A DNA stretch of 64,000 bases from JBBQLG01 sp964251665 (GTDB taxonomy: Bacteria > Bacteroidota > Bacteroidia > Cytophagales > Spirosomataceae). The translations under genes were made by a program, and so were the position numbers. How positions within the stretch are numbered: position 1 is the stretch's first letter; the number at the start of each line of letters is the position of its first letter. The notes under the pieces were generated by a model. It was not told where the DNA came from, made no database searches, and was given only the letters and a program-made list of their open reading frames with translations. The stretch covers positions 301,619 through 365,618 of the forward strand of contig CAXUKO010000006.1 in assembly GCA_964251665.1 (NCBI GenBank). The letters are read 5' to 3'. Of the stretch, positions 9,276 through 17,383 are shown in pieces.

Positions 9276-10298
9276 ATGCCGGACCCTGCTTTCACCGTAG
9301 AAGACTTTTGTAAGGACCCTGATTTTATTCGATGGGTGCTAACGCCGTCCCCCGAATCAAATCGGTTCTGGCAGACGTTTATCGCTGATTATCCTCACAA
9401 AGCGGCAGATATCCGAATCGCGGTTGACTACGTGAAAACGATTCATTTCCGGGAAATCAACCCCTCCGAAAAGGACCTCGCCCGTCTGAAACAACGTATT
9501 TGGACGGACATTGACCAACCAGCTGAACGTCAGTCCGGCCGGACCAATCCAGCGGTCCGTCGTTACGGCCGGATTACTCACTGGTATCAGCGGCCATACT
9601 GGGCTGCCGCTGCGGTGGTGTTGCTCATGGCGTCGGCTGCCGTGGGCTGGTGGATTTATCAGCTTACTACCTCACTCACGTATCAAACGGCTTACGGTAA
9701 AATTCAGGAGATTCGTCTGGCCGATGGCTCTGTTGTGACGCTGAACGCCAACTCGTCATTAAAAGTGGCCAACGATCTGCTCCGTACCCCGGTACGCGAA
9801 GTATGGCTGGACGGTGAAGCGTATTTTGCTATTGCGAAGCGAAGCGGTGCCAAATTCATCGTGCACACGCCCGAAGCGCAGGTAGAAGTGTTGGGTACCG
9901 AATTCAACGTAAACACCCGGCGCGAGCAGACCAACGTGGTGCTGCACGAGGGAAAGGTGCAACTGAGTGCCAATAACCAGTCGGCGGTGATGAAACCGGG
10001 CGACATGGCGACGGTAACCCCAAAAAGCCGCCGGATTCACCTGAAACGGGTGCAGCCCGATAACTACGATGCCTGGAAACAGTCGTACCTCGTGCTGGAT
10101 GGAAAAAGTCTGCCGGAAATTATCAACAGTTTGCAGGACACGTTTGGCGTTACCATCAAGCTCGAAGATGCTCAGTTGGCCGACAAGAAGCTAACCGGCA
10201 AACTACGCACCGAGGTCGCTGCCGACTGCATCGAAAATCTGGCGATTATCCTGGATGCTGAGGTTAAAAAAGACGGGGATACATACCGGTTTCAGTAA
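9276..10298 (+). CDS. FecR family anti-sigma factor
   Basis: A 340-residue inner-membrane regulator. About 105 cytoplasmic residues are followed by one membrane helix (PYWAAAAVVLLMASAAVGWW), a periplasmic FecR beta domain (EIRLADGSVVTLNANSSL, VWLDGEAYFAI, FIVHTPEAQVEVLGTEFNV) and a C-terminal DUF4974-like segment beginning near YLVLDGKSLPEIINSL. It should hold the upstream ECF sigma factor inactive until it is contacted by the STN domain of the cognate outer-membrane receptor at 12086. The stop lies 13 bp before the palindrome arm in which the IS is inserted. Confidence 0.9.
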   Translation: MPDPAFTVEDFCKDPDFIRWVLTPSPESNRFWQTFIADYPHKAADIRIAVDYVKTIHFREINPSEKDLARLKQRIWTDIDQPAERQSGRTNPAVRRYGRITHWYQRPYWAAAAVVLLMASAAVGWWIYQLTTSLTYQTAYGKIQEIRLADGSVVTLNANSSLKVANDLLRTPVREVWLDGEAYFAIAKRSGAKFIVHTPEAQVEVLGTEFNVNTRREQTNVVLHEGKVQLSANNQSAVMKPGDMATVTPKSRRIHLKRVQPDNYDAWKQSYLVLDGKSLPEIINSLQDTFGVTIKLEDAQLADKKLTGKLRTEVAADCIENLAIILDAEVKKDGDTYRFQ

Positions 10299-10330
10299 GG
10301 GATATTCCATTGGAACGCGGATAAGGCGGC

Positions 10331-10355
10331 TGTCTCGTCCTGAAGTAGGTTTACA
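10331..10355 (+). repeat. IS left terminal inverted repeat
   Basis: Bases 10331-10355 match the reverse complement of 11820-11844 at 21 of 25 positions. The first ten and last nine bases are identical and the mismatches fall in the centre. Confidence 0.9.
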
Positions 10356-10371
10356 CTAACTTCGTAAACTT

Positions 10372-10761
10372 ATGGCCGACAAAACACCGCGTCCCAGCCG
10401 GGAGCAAATCGTCCTGGAGTATCTCTCCGGGGGCGTTACCTATCGCCAGTTGGAAGCTAAATATGGCATTGACCATGCCCATATTCAGCGATGGGTCATG
10501 ATTCACCAGGGAAAGCCAAGAGATCGATCAAAGGAGTACACGCCTAAGAAAAATACAAACCTTATTCCTCCTCCTCAGCAGCAGTCCCCACCGCCCCCTG
10601 ATCCTGAGAAGACCAAGCTAGCCCAGCAGCTCCAACAGGCTCGATTGAAGATTGCCTTGCTGGAAGAGGTCATTCGCATTGCCCACACCGAGCAGGGCCT
10701 GATAGTGCCAAAAAAGTTTACTACCAAGCCATCAAAACTGTCGGGCAAACCCAACCAATAA
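10372..10761 (+). CDS. IS3-family transposase OrfA
   Basis: A 129-residue protein with an N-terminal helix-turn-helix (REQIVLEYLSGGVTYRQLEAKYGI) and a C-terminal coiled coil (TKLAQQLQQARLKIALLEEVI), as expected for the DNA-binding and dimerising OrfA of IS3 elements. It appears intact. Near the end it crosses AAAAAAG at 10710-10716; slipping back one base there would continue into the orfB frame, giving OrfAB. Without slipping, translation ends 15 codons later. The start ATG lies inside GTAAACTTATGGCC, which resembles the terminal repeat interior and could be a transposase binding site. Confidence 0.88.
   Translation: MADKTPRPSREQIVLEYLSGGVTYRQLEAKYGIDHAHIQRWVMIHQGKPRDRSKEYTPKKNTNLIPPPQQQSPPPPDPEKTKLAQQLQQARLKIALLEEVIRIAHTEQGLIVPKKFTTKPSKLSGKPNQ
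10710..10716 (+). promoter_or_regulatory. Programmed -1 frameshift heptamer A AAA AAG
   Basis: In the orfA frame the codons are CCA AAA AAG, giving the canonical heptamer A_AAA_AAG. Shifting -1 enters the frame reading KKVYYQAIKTVGQTQPISVGI, which is the expected start of OrfB. This is the usual expression signal of IS911/IS150-type elements. Confidence 0.75.
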
Positions 10762-11693
10762 GCGTTGGTATTCTTTGCCCATTGCTTGGGGATCCAGACA
10801 GTCATTTTACGCCTTTTTTCGCACCCAGACCCAGCAGGCTTTAGAGGAAGAATTGGTTTTGGGTGAGGTCACTCGTCTGCGCGTCTTGCTGCCTCGACTG
10901 GGCACGCGTAAGCTATTTCACAAAATGCAGCCCTTCCTGGATTAGCATGGCATTGGGCTGGGCCGGGACGCCCTTTTTGAGTTACTGGGGGAACATGGCT
11001 TATTGATTCGTCAGCGTTCGGCCAGGAAGCCCAAAACCACCTTTTCTAATCACTGGTTGAGAAAATATCCGAATCTGATTGTCAGCTTAGCGATCAATCG
11101 ACCCAATCAAGTCTGGGTAACTGATATCACGTATCTGTTAGTTGGAACCGGCTTTGGCTACCTGTTTCTGCTCACTGATGGGTACTCGCGCAAGATTATT
11201 GGCTATGCGTTAGCAGGCTCGTTAGCCGCTGAAAGTGCCGTCAAGGCCCTTCGGATGGCTATCCGCCAACGGCCTGCCGGTGTGTCTACTATCCATCATT
11301 CCGACCGGGGTAGCCAGTACTGTTGCTGGGACTATATGGCCCTGCTCGATAAGGCTAAAATCGCGCCCTCAATGACCCAAACGGGTGACCCGCGCGAGAA
11401 CGCGATTGCGGAACGGGTTAACGCGGGGCCGCCCGTGCGGGATCTTAAAAAGCGAGTTGTTGCAGAAGCGGTACGACAATTTGGAACAAGTCGGCCAGGA
11501 GTTGCCCCGCATCATTAGCCTTTATAACGTAGAACGGCCTCATCTGAGCCTTGATCTGCTAACTCCCTCGGAAGCCCATAGGCGAGAAGGTCCTCTAAAA
11601 AGACGGTGGAAAACGTACCCGTTCAAATCGAGTAAACCCGGTAAAGTACAAACGGATACATCGCATCAATCACCGCCATCCGCCGGGATGTAA
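10717..11693 (+). pseudogene. IS3-family transposase OrfB (DDE integrase), broken
   Basis: The orfB region still encodes the catalytic motifs VWVTDITYL (Asp 1), IHHSDRGSQY (Asp 2) and ENAIAERVN (Glu), then LKSELLQKRYDN and NVERPHLSLDLLTPSEAH. Three lesions separate the pieces. The frame must change at the G-run 10788-10791 (probably one G lost). An in-frame TAG occurs at 10943-10945 within FLD*HGIGLGRDALFELL. About 16 extra G+C-rich bases at 11424-11439 interrupt ERVN-G-ILKSEL and shift the frame again. The fragments seen as open frames are 11003-11518 and 11385-11693. Catalytic activity is not expected. Confidence 0.85.
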
Positions 11694-11746
11694 GCGATTT
11701 ACGGAGGGTATTTTTGCTTGTTTGGCAGGCAGTTGTAAAATTTGTT

Positions 11747-11837
11747 GTAAAGCAGTAGCAGGATTAAGAATAAGTTGTAAACTTAGAGCCGGATTAAACG
11801 GGCGACAGTCTCTCAAAACTGTAAACCTATAGCCGGA
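11747..11837 (+). repeat. Subterminal repeats at the IS right end
   Basis: GTAAACTTAGAGCC (11777-11790) and GTAAACCTATAGCC (11821-11834, inside the terminal repeat) differ at two positions. A weaker relative, GTAAAGCAGTAGCAGG, starts at 11747. A further copy, GTAAACTTATGGCC, overlaps the orfA start at 10364-10377. They look like repeated transposase recognition sites. Confidence 0.55.
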
Positions 11838-11844
11838 CGAGACA
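11820..11844 (-). repeat. IS right terminal inverted repeat
   Basis: Reverse complement of the left end with 21 of 25 matches. It is followed directly by the second GGC target copy at 11845-11847. Confidence 0.9.
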
Positions 11845-12085
11845 GGCTGCCTGCGACAACGCGGATAAACGGGGCCACCCGCGCGGACGGACTTCTTTTT
11901 AAGGTCTACGAAAATCCGCGTTGCCGCAGGCCGCCGCCTTATCCGCGTTCCAACTACCCTCGCCAGTCAATCAAAACAGGTAAAAACTAACCGAAAATAA
12001 TCATAGAAAAACCGGGAAAAGGCGCAAAGTCGCCCGTTTGACTATCATCTACAGCATAGTCAATGACACGACTCCGGTTCTATCT

Positions 12086-15000
12086 ATGAAAAGACCTATC
12101 CCCTTTAGCCTAACCCTGTGGTTACTTTGTCTGGGTCGCTTGCAGGACACATCGGCTCAGTTGGCCGTCGCTTCCGCCCAACAATCATCCCAAAACGTCC
12201 GGGCCACCCAGGAGGGCCTGACCAGCCTGATCGCCCTGCTCAAGAAGTTAGAGCTGACCCACAAAACCACTTTTGTTTACCAGAAGGAACTGCTGGAGAA
12301 CAAGACGTTTTCGGGCGTCATCAACGAAAACGACAAGCTCGAACAGGTGCTCGACCGGGTACTCACGCCCGCTAACCTGCGGTTCAAAAAGCTCAAGGGC
12401 GGTGGCTATACCATACTGCCCCGGAAATCAGACCGAAGCCTGTCGGCCGAAACGGATGCGTTTAAAACACCGCCCAGTCAGGCCGCCGAGCCAGAAGCGA
12501 ACCGGGAACTGGCCATTAACAGCCTGTCGGCCAGGGCCGATCTGCACTCCCTTTCGGCAGGTAAAGTGGCCGACATCATCGTGAAAGGGAAAGTAACGGA
12601 CTCCGAAAAAGGGGACCCGGTGCCGGGGGTGAGTATTGTGCTCAAAGGCGCAACGAAAGGTACGAACACCGACGCCAACGGCCTGTATTCCATTGCCGTG
12701 CCCGGTCCCGAGTCGGTGCTGGTATTCAGCTTTGTCGGCTATGATAAACAGGAACGTACGGTTGGCAATAGCAACGGCCAACCGCAATCCCAGCTAAACG
12801 TGGTGATGAAGGCCGACATGAAGGAACTGAACGAGGTGGTAGTGGTGGGGTTTGGCACCCAGAAGAAAGCGACCGTTACCGGTGCCATTGCCTCCGTAAC
12901 CACCAAAGACCTGGTGCAGTCGCCGGTAGCGAACATCAGCAACTCGCTCGTTGGCCGTCTGCCGGGGCTTTTTGCCGTGCAGGGCAGTGGCGAACCGGGC
13001 AACAACCAGTCGACGCTGCGCATTCGGGGGGTGAGTACGTTCTCGGGAGCATCCGATCCGCTGATCCTGGTGAATGGGGTGGAGGTAAGCAACTACAACA
13101 ACATCGACCCCAACGAAATCGAAAACCTGACCATCCTGAAAGATGCCTCCGCCACCGCGATCTACGGCATACGGGGTGCCAATGGCGTGCTGCTCATCAC
13201 GACCAAACGCGGCAAAGTGGGTAAGCCCCAACTGAGCTACACGGCCAACGTAGCCAGTACCAGCTTTACGACGCTACGCAAAAACATGAACAGCTACGAC
13301 TACGCCCGGTCGTTTAATGAAGCCCAGCGTTACGATTCTTACATTTCGGGCGGCTATACGCCCAAGTTTTCGGATGCCGATCTGGCCCTGTATCAGTCCG
13401 GGGCCGACCCGATTTTTCACCCCAACACCGATTGGTACGCGCTGGTACTGAAACCCAGTGCCCTCCAGACGCAGCATAACATCAGCATTACCGGCGGCAC
13501 CGAAAAGGTGCGCTACTTTGTATCAGCGGGATTTTTCAGCCAGGGCGGTCAGTTTAACCATACCGATCTGATCAAGGAGTTCGATGCCAACCGGAAATAC
13601 AAACGGTATAACTTTCGGTCGAGCTTCGACTTCGACGTGACCAAACGGCTGAAGGTATCCATCGATCTGTCGTCGCAAACTGAAAACCTGACCGGCACCA
13701 ATAACCTGAACGGTACCAGTAACAACAGCGCCCGGATCATCGAAAACATCAGCCGGGCCAATCCACTGACCTCGCCCGGCTACATCGGTGATAAACTGGT
13801 GGATCTGACCGGCTTGGGCACCGCGACCAATCCACTGGAAGCCCTGTTTACGGAAGGCTACAATCGGCAGTACCGGAACTACCTGCAAGGCTCCATCCGT
13901 ATGGATTACACTCTGGATTTTATCACGCAGGGGCTGACGGCAACCGGTATCGTGAACTACCAGAATAACAACACGGAGGCCTTAACGACCCGGCGTCCGT
14001 TGCTGACGTATAATGCGGTCCGTTTGCCCGATGGCAGCGTAAATTATATTCCGCAGAACGTTGATCAGCCGTTCACGTTTGGGCAGACCATCGGCAAAAC
14101 CCGCCGGAGCTACGCTCAGTTTGGGTTCGATTACAAACGGGCGTTCGGCGACCATACCGTAACGGCCTTAGTCAACTACAACCAGACCAAATACTTCGAC
14201 CCCACGCTGGCGTTTCTGGTGCCCAACGGCTATCAGGGCGTGGTGGGCCGGACAACGTATGGCTACAAAGGCCGCTACTTAGCCGAGTTCACCTTTGGGT
14301 ACAACGGCACCGAGAACTTTGCGCCCGGCAAACGCTTCGGCTTTTTTCCGGCCTACTCGCTGGGCTGGGTAGCCTCCGACGAACCGTTCTTTCCCAAAAA
14401 CGACGTGCTTACCTACCTGAAAATCAGAGGGTCATACGGCGAAGTGGGGAATGATAAAATCGGGAGCGACCGGTTTCTGTACCGGCCGTCGGCGTATACC
14501 AACATAACCAACGCATCAACGGGCGGTTACTTTTTCGGCGAAGTGGGTAGCACATCGACCCGCTATAATTATTCCGTAGAAGGCAAACTGGGTAACCCGA
14601 ATGTAACGTGGGAACGGGCCGTTAAGCAGAATCTGGGCGTAGAGTTCTCCCTCTGGAAAGGCAAAATTGGCGTAACGGCCGACGTCTTCAGCGAGCAGCG
14701 CAATAACATTCTGGCCAACCTCGGCACCGTTCCCGTGACGGTAGGAGCGACCCTGCCCGCTTATAACCTGGGTAAAATGCGCAACCGGGGCTTCGATGGC
14801 GACATCACCTATAATGACCGGATCGGCAACGTCAATTTCTTTATAAAAGGCAACTTCACCTTCGCCCGGAATAAGGTTGAATTTCAGGACGAAATCAGCA
14901 AGCCCTTTTCGTATCAGTACCGCACGGGGCAGCGTTTCGGGCAGTATTACGGCCTGATTGCTGAAGGGCTGTACAATTCATGGGCTGAAGTCAACGATGC

Positions 15001-15622
15001 CAACCGCCCGGTTTCGTCCTGGAACAACAACAAGATTCAGCCCGGCGACATCAAATTTAAAGACGTAAACGGCGACGGCGTGATCAACAACGACGATCAG
15101 GTGCCTATCGGCTACTCGGGCTTTCCCGAAAAAATCTTCGGTATATCACTGGGCGGAAACTACAAAGGCTTCGACGTGTCGGTGCTCTTTCAGGGGGCAG
15201 GTAACGTATCCATTGCCTACAGCCGACGGCAGATCCGGGGCTTTTTTGAAAACTCGGGAGCGGTGGATTACCTGCTGAACAGCTGGTCGCCGGAGCGGCT
15301 GGAGAAAGGGGTACCCATCCAGTTCCCGCACCTTTCCATTGGCGACGACGTGCAGAAACACAACTACCAGCCGTCTACCTTCTGGATTCGGGATGCCAGC
15401 TATGTCCGCCTGAAAAACGTCGAGATTGGCTACAATATTCCTAAAACGGTGCTCGCCCGCCTTGGCCTGAGTGCCACCCGTCTGTACGTGAACGCCAATA
15501 ACCTGTACACCTGGAGCAAGGTGTTTAAGGGCGTCGATCCCGAGCAGCCGCCGGGTGCTACCAACGAAGAGCCGTACCCACTCACCCGCATCATCAACGT
15601 TGGCCTTAATCTTAAATTCTAA
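12086..15622 (+). CDS. SusC/RagA-like TonB-dependent receptor with STN signalling domain
   Basis: From ATG 12086 (MKRPIPFSLTLWLLCLG) the protein has 1,178 residues. In order it shows a signal peptide, an STN domain (LIALLKKLELTHKTTFVYQK to RFKKLKGGGYTILPRK), a carboxypeptidase-regulatory-like domain (KGKVTDSEKGDPVPGVSIVLKG), the SusC box VVVVGFGTQKKATVTGAI, a plug domain (DPLILVNGVEV, ATAIYGIRGANGVLLITTKRG) and a long beta-barrel ending in LNLKF. It imports oligosaccharides through the outer membrane with the SusD lipoprotein encoded 6 bp downstream. The STN domain predicts signalling to the FecR/sigma pair at 8587-10298. The frame opens earlier at 12038, but the signal peptide fits 12086. 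Confidence 0.95.
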   Translation: MKRPIPFSLTLWLLCLGRLQDTSAQLAVASAQQSSQNVRATQEGLTSLIALLKKLELTHKTTFVYQKELLENKTFSGVINENDKLEQVLDRVLTPANLRFKKLKGGGYTILPRKSDRSLSAETDAFKTPPSQAAEPEANRELAINSLSARADLHSLSAGKVADIIVKGKVTDSEKGDPVPGVSIVLKGATKGTNTDANGLYSIAVPGPESVLVFSFVGYDKQERTVGNSNGQPQSQLNVVMKADMKELNEVVVVGFGTQKKATVTGAIASVTTKDLVQSPVANISNSLVGRLPGLFAVQGSGEPGNNQSTLRIRGVSTFSGASDPLILVNGVEVSNYNNIDPNEIENLTILKDASATAIYGIRGANGVLLITTKRGKVGKPQLSYTANVASTSFTTLRKNMNSYDYARSFNEAQRYDSYISGGYTPKFSDADLALYQSGADPIFHPNTDWYALVLKPSALQTQHNISITGGTEKVRYFVSAGFFSQGGQFNHTDLIKEFDANRKYKRYNFRSSFDFDVTKRLKVSIDLSSQTENLTGTNNLNGTSNNSARIIENISRANPLTSPGYIGDKLVDLTGLGTATNPLEALFTEGYNRQYRNYLQGSIRMDYTLDFITQGLTATGIVNYQNNNTEALTTRRPLLTYNAVRLPDGSVNYIPQNVDQPFTFGQTIGKTRRSYAQFGFDYKRAFGDHTVTALVNYNQTKYFDPTLAFLVPNGYQGVVGRTTYGYKGRYLAEFTFGYNGTENFAPGKRFGFFPAYSLGWVASDEPFFPKNDVLTYLKIRGSYGEVGNDKIGSDRFLYRPSAYTNITNASTGGYFFGEVGSTSTRYNYSVEGKLGNPNVTWERAVKQNLGVEFSLWKGKIGVTADVFSEQRNNILANLGTVPVTVGATLPAYNLGKMRNRGFDGDITYNDRIGNVNFFIKGNFTFARNKVEFQDEISKPFSYQYRTGQRFGQYYGLIAEGLYNSWAEVNDANRPVSSWNNNKIQPGDIKFKDVNGDGVINNDDQVPIGYSGFPEKIFGISLGGNYKGFDVSVLFQGAGNVSIAYSRRQIRGFFENSGAVDYLLNSWSPERLEKGVPIQFPHLSIGDDVQKHNYQPSTFWIRDASYVRLKNVEIGYNIPKTVLARLGLSATRLYVNANNLYTWSKVFKGVDPEQPPGATNEEPYPLTRIINVGLNLKF

Positions 15623-15628
15623 CGCACC

Positions 15629-17365
15629 ATGCAATCATTCATCAGGGCTATTCTTTATGGTGTACTTTTCCTGACAGCCTCATCCTGCGATAAAAAATTA
15701 AGCGAATTCCTGGATAAGGCACCGGGCGTCGACGTCACGGAGAGTACTATTTTTTCCTCCAAAGTACAGCTGGAAACGTTTATCGCCGGGACGTATCGGA
15801 TTGGCCTCCACTCCATTTTTACGTACAACGATGCCAACCTGATTCCAACTACCCGAACTTATACCATCAATGCCCCCATTACCGACGAAGCTGAGTCGGA
15901 AGTGACGTTTGTGCATACCCAACTCTGGAATGCTGCTTCCATTACATCGGCCGATGCGCTGGTGGGGCAGGAAGATTACCGGTACTACATTCGCTGGACG
16001 GCTATTCGGAACTGTAACATCATTCTGGAACGGCTCAACGAGGTGCCGGGGCTGGACGACATCTATAAAAATCAGGTGATCGGCGAGGTGAAATTCATCC
16101 GGGCGCTGAACTACGCCGAAATGCTCAAACGCTACGGTGGCGTACCCATTATCGACAAGCGTTTTCAACTGACGGATGACTTCAAGGTCAAGCGCAGCAC
16201 GGTCGAAGACGTCGTGAATTTCATCGTTAAAGACTGCGACGACGCGGTGGCAAAGCTGCCCGCTACGTATTCGTCCAACTTCCGGGGCCGGGCTACCAAA
16301 ACAGCCGCCCAGATGGTGAAAGCCCGGACGCTTCTGTTTGCGGCCAGTCCGCTGTTTAATACGGCCCAGCCTTACCTGCCGCTGGGCGATAATAACAAGC
16401 TGATCTGCTACGGCAGTCAGGACAACAACCGTTGGCAACTGGCGGCCGATGCGGCCAAAGCTGTGCTCGATTTAGCGCCCGCCGGTGGGTTTACGCTGGT
16501 GACCGACAAAGGTGTTGACAAGAACTACAAGTACGTGTGGGAGCAGAACGATAATCCGGAAATCGTACTGGCCGAAAAGGCATATGGTAGCCGGGCCCGC
16601 ACGCAGTTTCCGTGGTATGGCACCCAGCCCGCGACCATTTCGGGTGCCTGGACCGGGGTTACGGTGATTCATAATTTTGTGCGCAAATACGAGAAGAAAG
16701 ACGGGACCGCACAGACCTGGAATCTGAACGGGGGCGGGACGGATCTACTGAAGAAGTACGCGGAACTGGACTCCCGCTTTGCCCAGACCGTTGGCTATGT
16801 TGGTTCCTACTGGAACAAGGACTGGCCGGTGCTGGAAACCTTTCAGGGCGGGCGCAATGCCGACGGCTGTTTTGGGGGCGCGTGGATGAAGAAACTCATT
16901 CCCGACGTCTTATCGACCAGCAGCGGGGCCGTGCCCAACTCCATCGTGTTCCGGCTTGCCGAAGCGTATCTGAACTACGCCGAAGCCCTCAACGAAGCCC
17001 AGGGACCCATGCCGGCCGCCTACGATGCCGTTAATACCATCCGGCAGCGGTCGGGGATGCCGAAGCTACCGGCGGGCCTGACCAAAGAGCAGTTCCGCGA
17101 CCGGGTTCATAACGAGCGCGACATCGAACTGGCCTTTGAAGACCATCGGCTGTGGGATATCCGGCGCTGGAAGATTGCCGAACAGGAGGGCGTCATGCGC
17201 GGGGCGATGTATGGCATAAAAGTCTACAAAATCGCGGGTAGCACGGAGTATCGCTACGATCCTTACATCATTGAAAACCGCTCGTTTCTGCCCCAGATGT
17301 ACCTGCACCCTTTCCTGAATACCGAAGTATTCAAGGGCTACCTCGTCCAGAACCCAGGTTGGTAA
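15629..17365 (+). CDS. SusD/RagB-like glycan-binding lipoprotein
   Basis: A 578-residue surface lipoprotein. The signal peptide MQSFIRAILYGVLFLTASSC ends at the lipidated Cys. SusD features follow: NCNIILERLNEVPG, the TPR-like segment EVKFIRALNYAEMLKRYGGVPII, KAAAQ-type helices (KTAAQMVKARTLLFAASPLFN) and the C-terminal RLAEAYLNYAEALNEAQG, ERDIELAFEDHRLWDIRRW. It caps the SusC barrel encoded just upstream and binds the glycan at the cell surface. The glycan is not predictable from sequence. Confidence 0.95.
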   Translation: MQSFIRAILYGVLFLTASSCDKKLSEFLDKAPGVDVTESTIFSSKVQLETFIAGTYRIGLHSIFTYNDANLIPTTRTYTINAPITDEAESEVTFVHTQLWNAASITSADALVGQEDYRYYIRWTAIRNCNIILERLNEVPGLDDIYKNQVIGEVKFIRALNYAEMLKRYGGVPIIDKRFQLTDDFKVKRSTVEDVVNFIVKDCDDAVAKLPATYSSNFRGRATKTAAQMVKARTLLFAASPLFNTAQPYLPLGDNNKLICYGSQDNNRWQLAADAAKAVLDLAPAGGFTLVTDKGVDKNYKYVWEQNDNPEIVLAEKAYGSRARTQFPWYGTQPATISGAWTGVTVIHNFVRKYEKKDGTAQTWNLNGGGTDLLKKYAELDSRFAQTVGYVGSYWNKDWPVLETFQGGRNADGCFGGAWMKKLIPDVLSTSSGAVPNSIVFRLAEAYLNYAEALNEAQGPMPAAYDAVNTIRQRSGMPKLPAGLTKEQFRDRVHNERDIELAFEDHRLWDIRRWKIAEQEGVMRGAMYGIKVYKIAGSTEYRYDPYIIENRSFLPQMYLHPFLNTEVFKGYLVQNPGW

Positions 17366-17383
17366 CTCATTCCATTGACCCTT

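Larger units (their letters stand above)
10331..11844 (+). mobile_element. IS3-family insertion sequence, decayed transposase
   Basis: The element is 1,514 bp, begins TGTCTCGTCC and ends GGACGAGACA, and so has the 5'-TG...CA-3' ends typical of IS3. Terminal inverted repeats 10331-10355 and 11820-11844 match at 21 of 25 positions. GGC at 10328-10330 and 11845-11847 is a 3-bp target duplication. It contains orfA, a canonical A AAA AAG frameshift heptamer and a broken orfB with DDE motifs. The ends are intact, but the transposase is not, so it could move only if an active relative acts in trans. Confidence 0.92.
10312..11951. repeat. Family A palindrome (copy 2), split by the IS
   Basis: Removing 10331-11844 and one GGC copy joins 10312-10330 to 11848 onward. 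This restores a left arm that pairs at 32 of 34 positions with 11918-11951. The arms share GGAACGCGGATAA with the palindrome at 939-1035. The IS therefore landed in an existing palindromic element between fecR and susC. Bases 11952-12085, the susC leader, hold no other gene. Confidence 0.8.
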
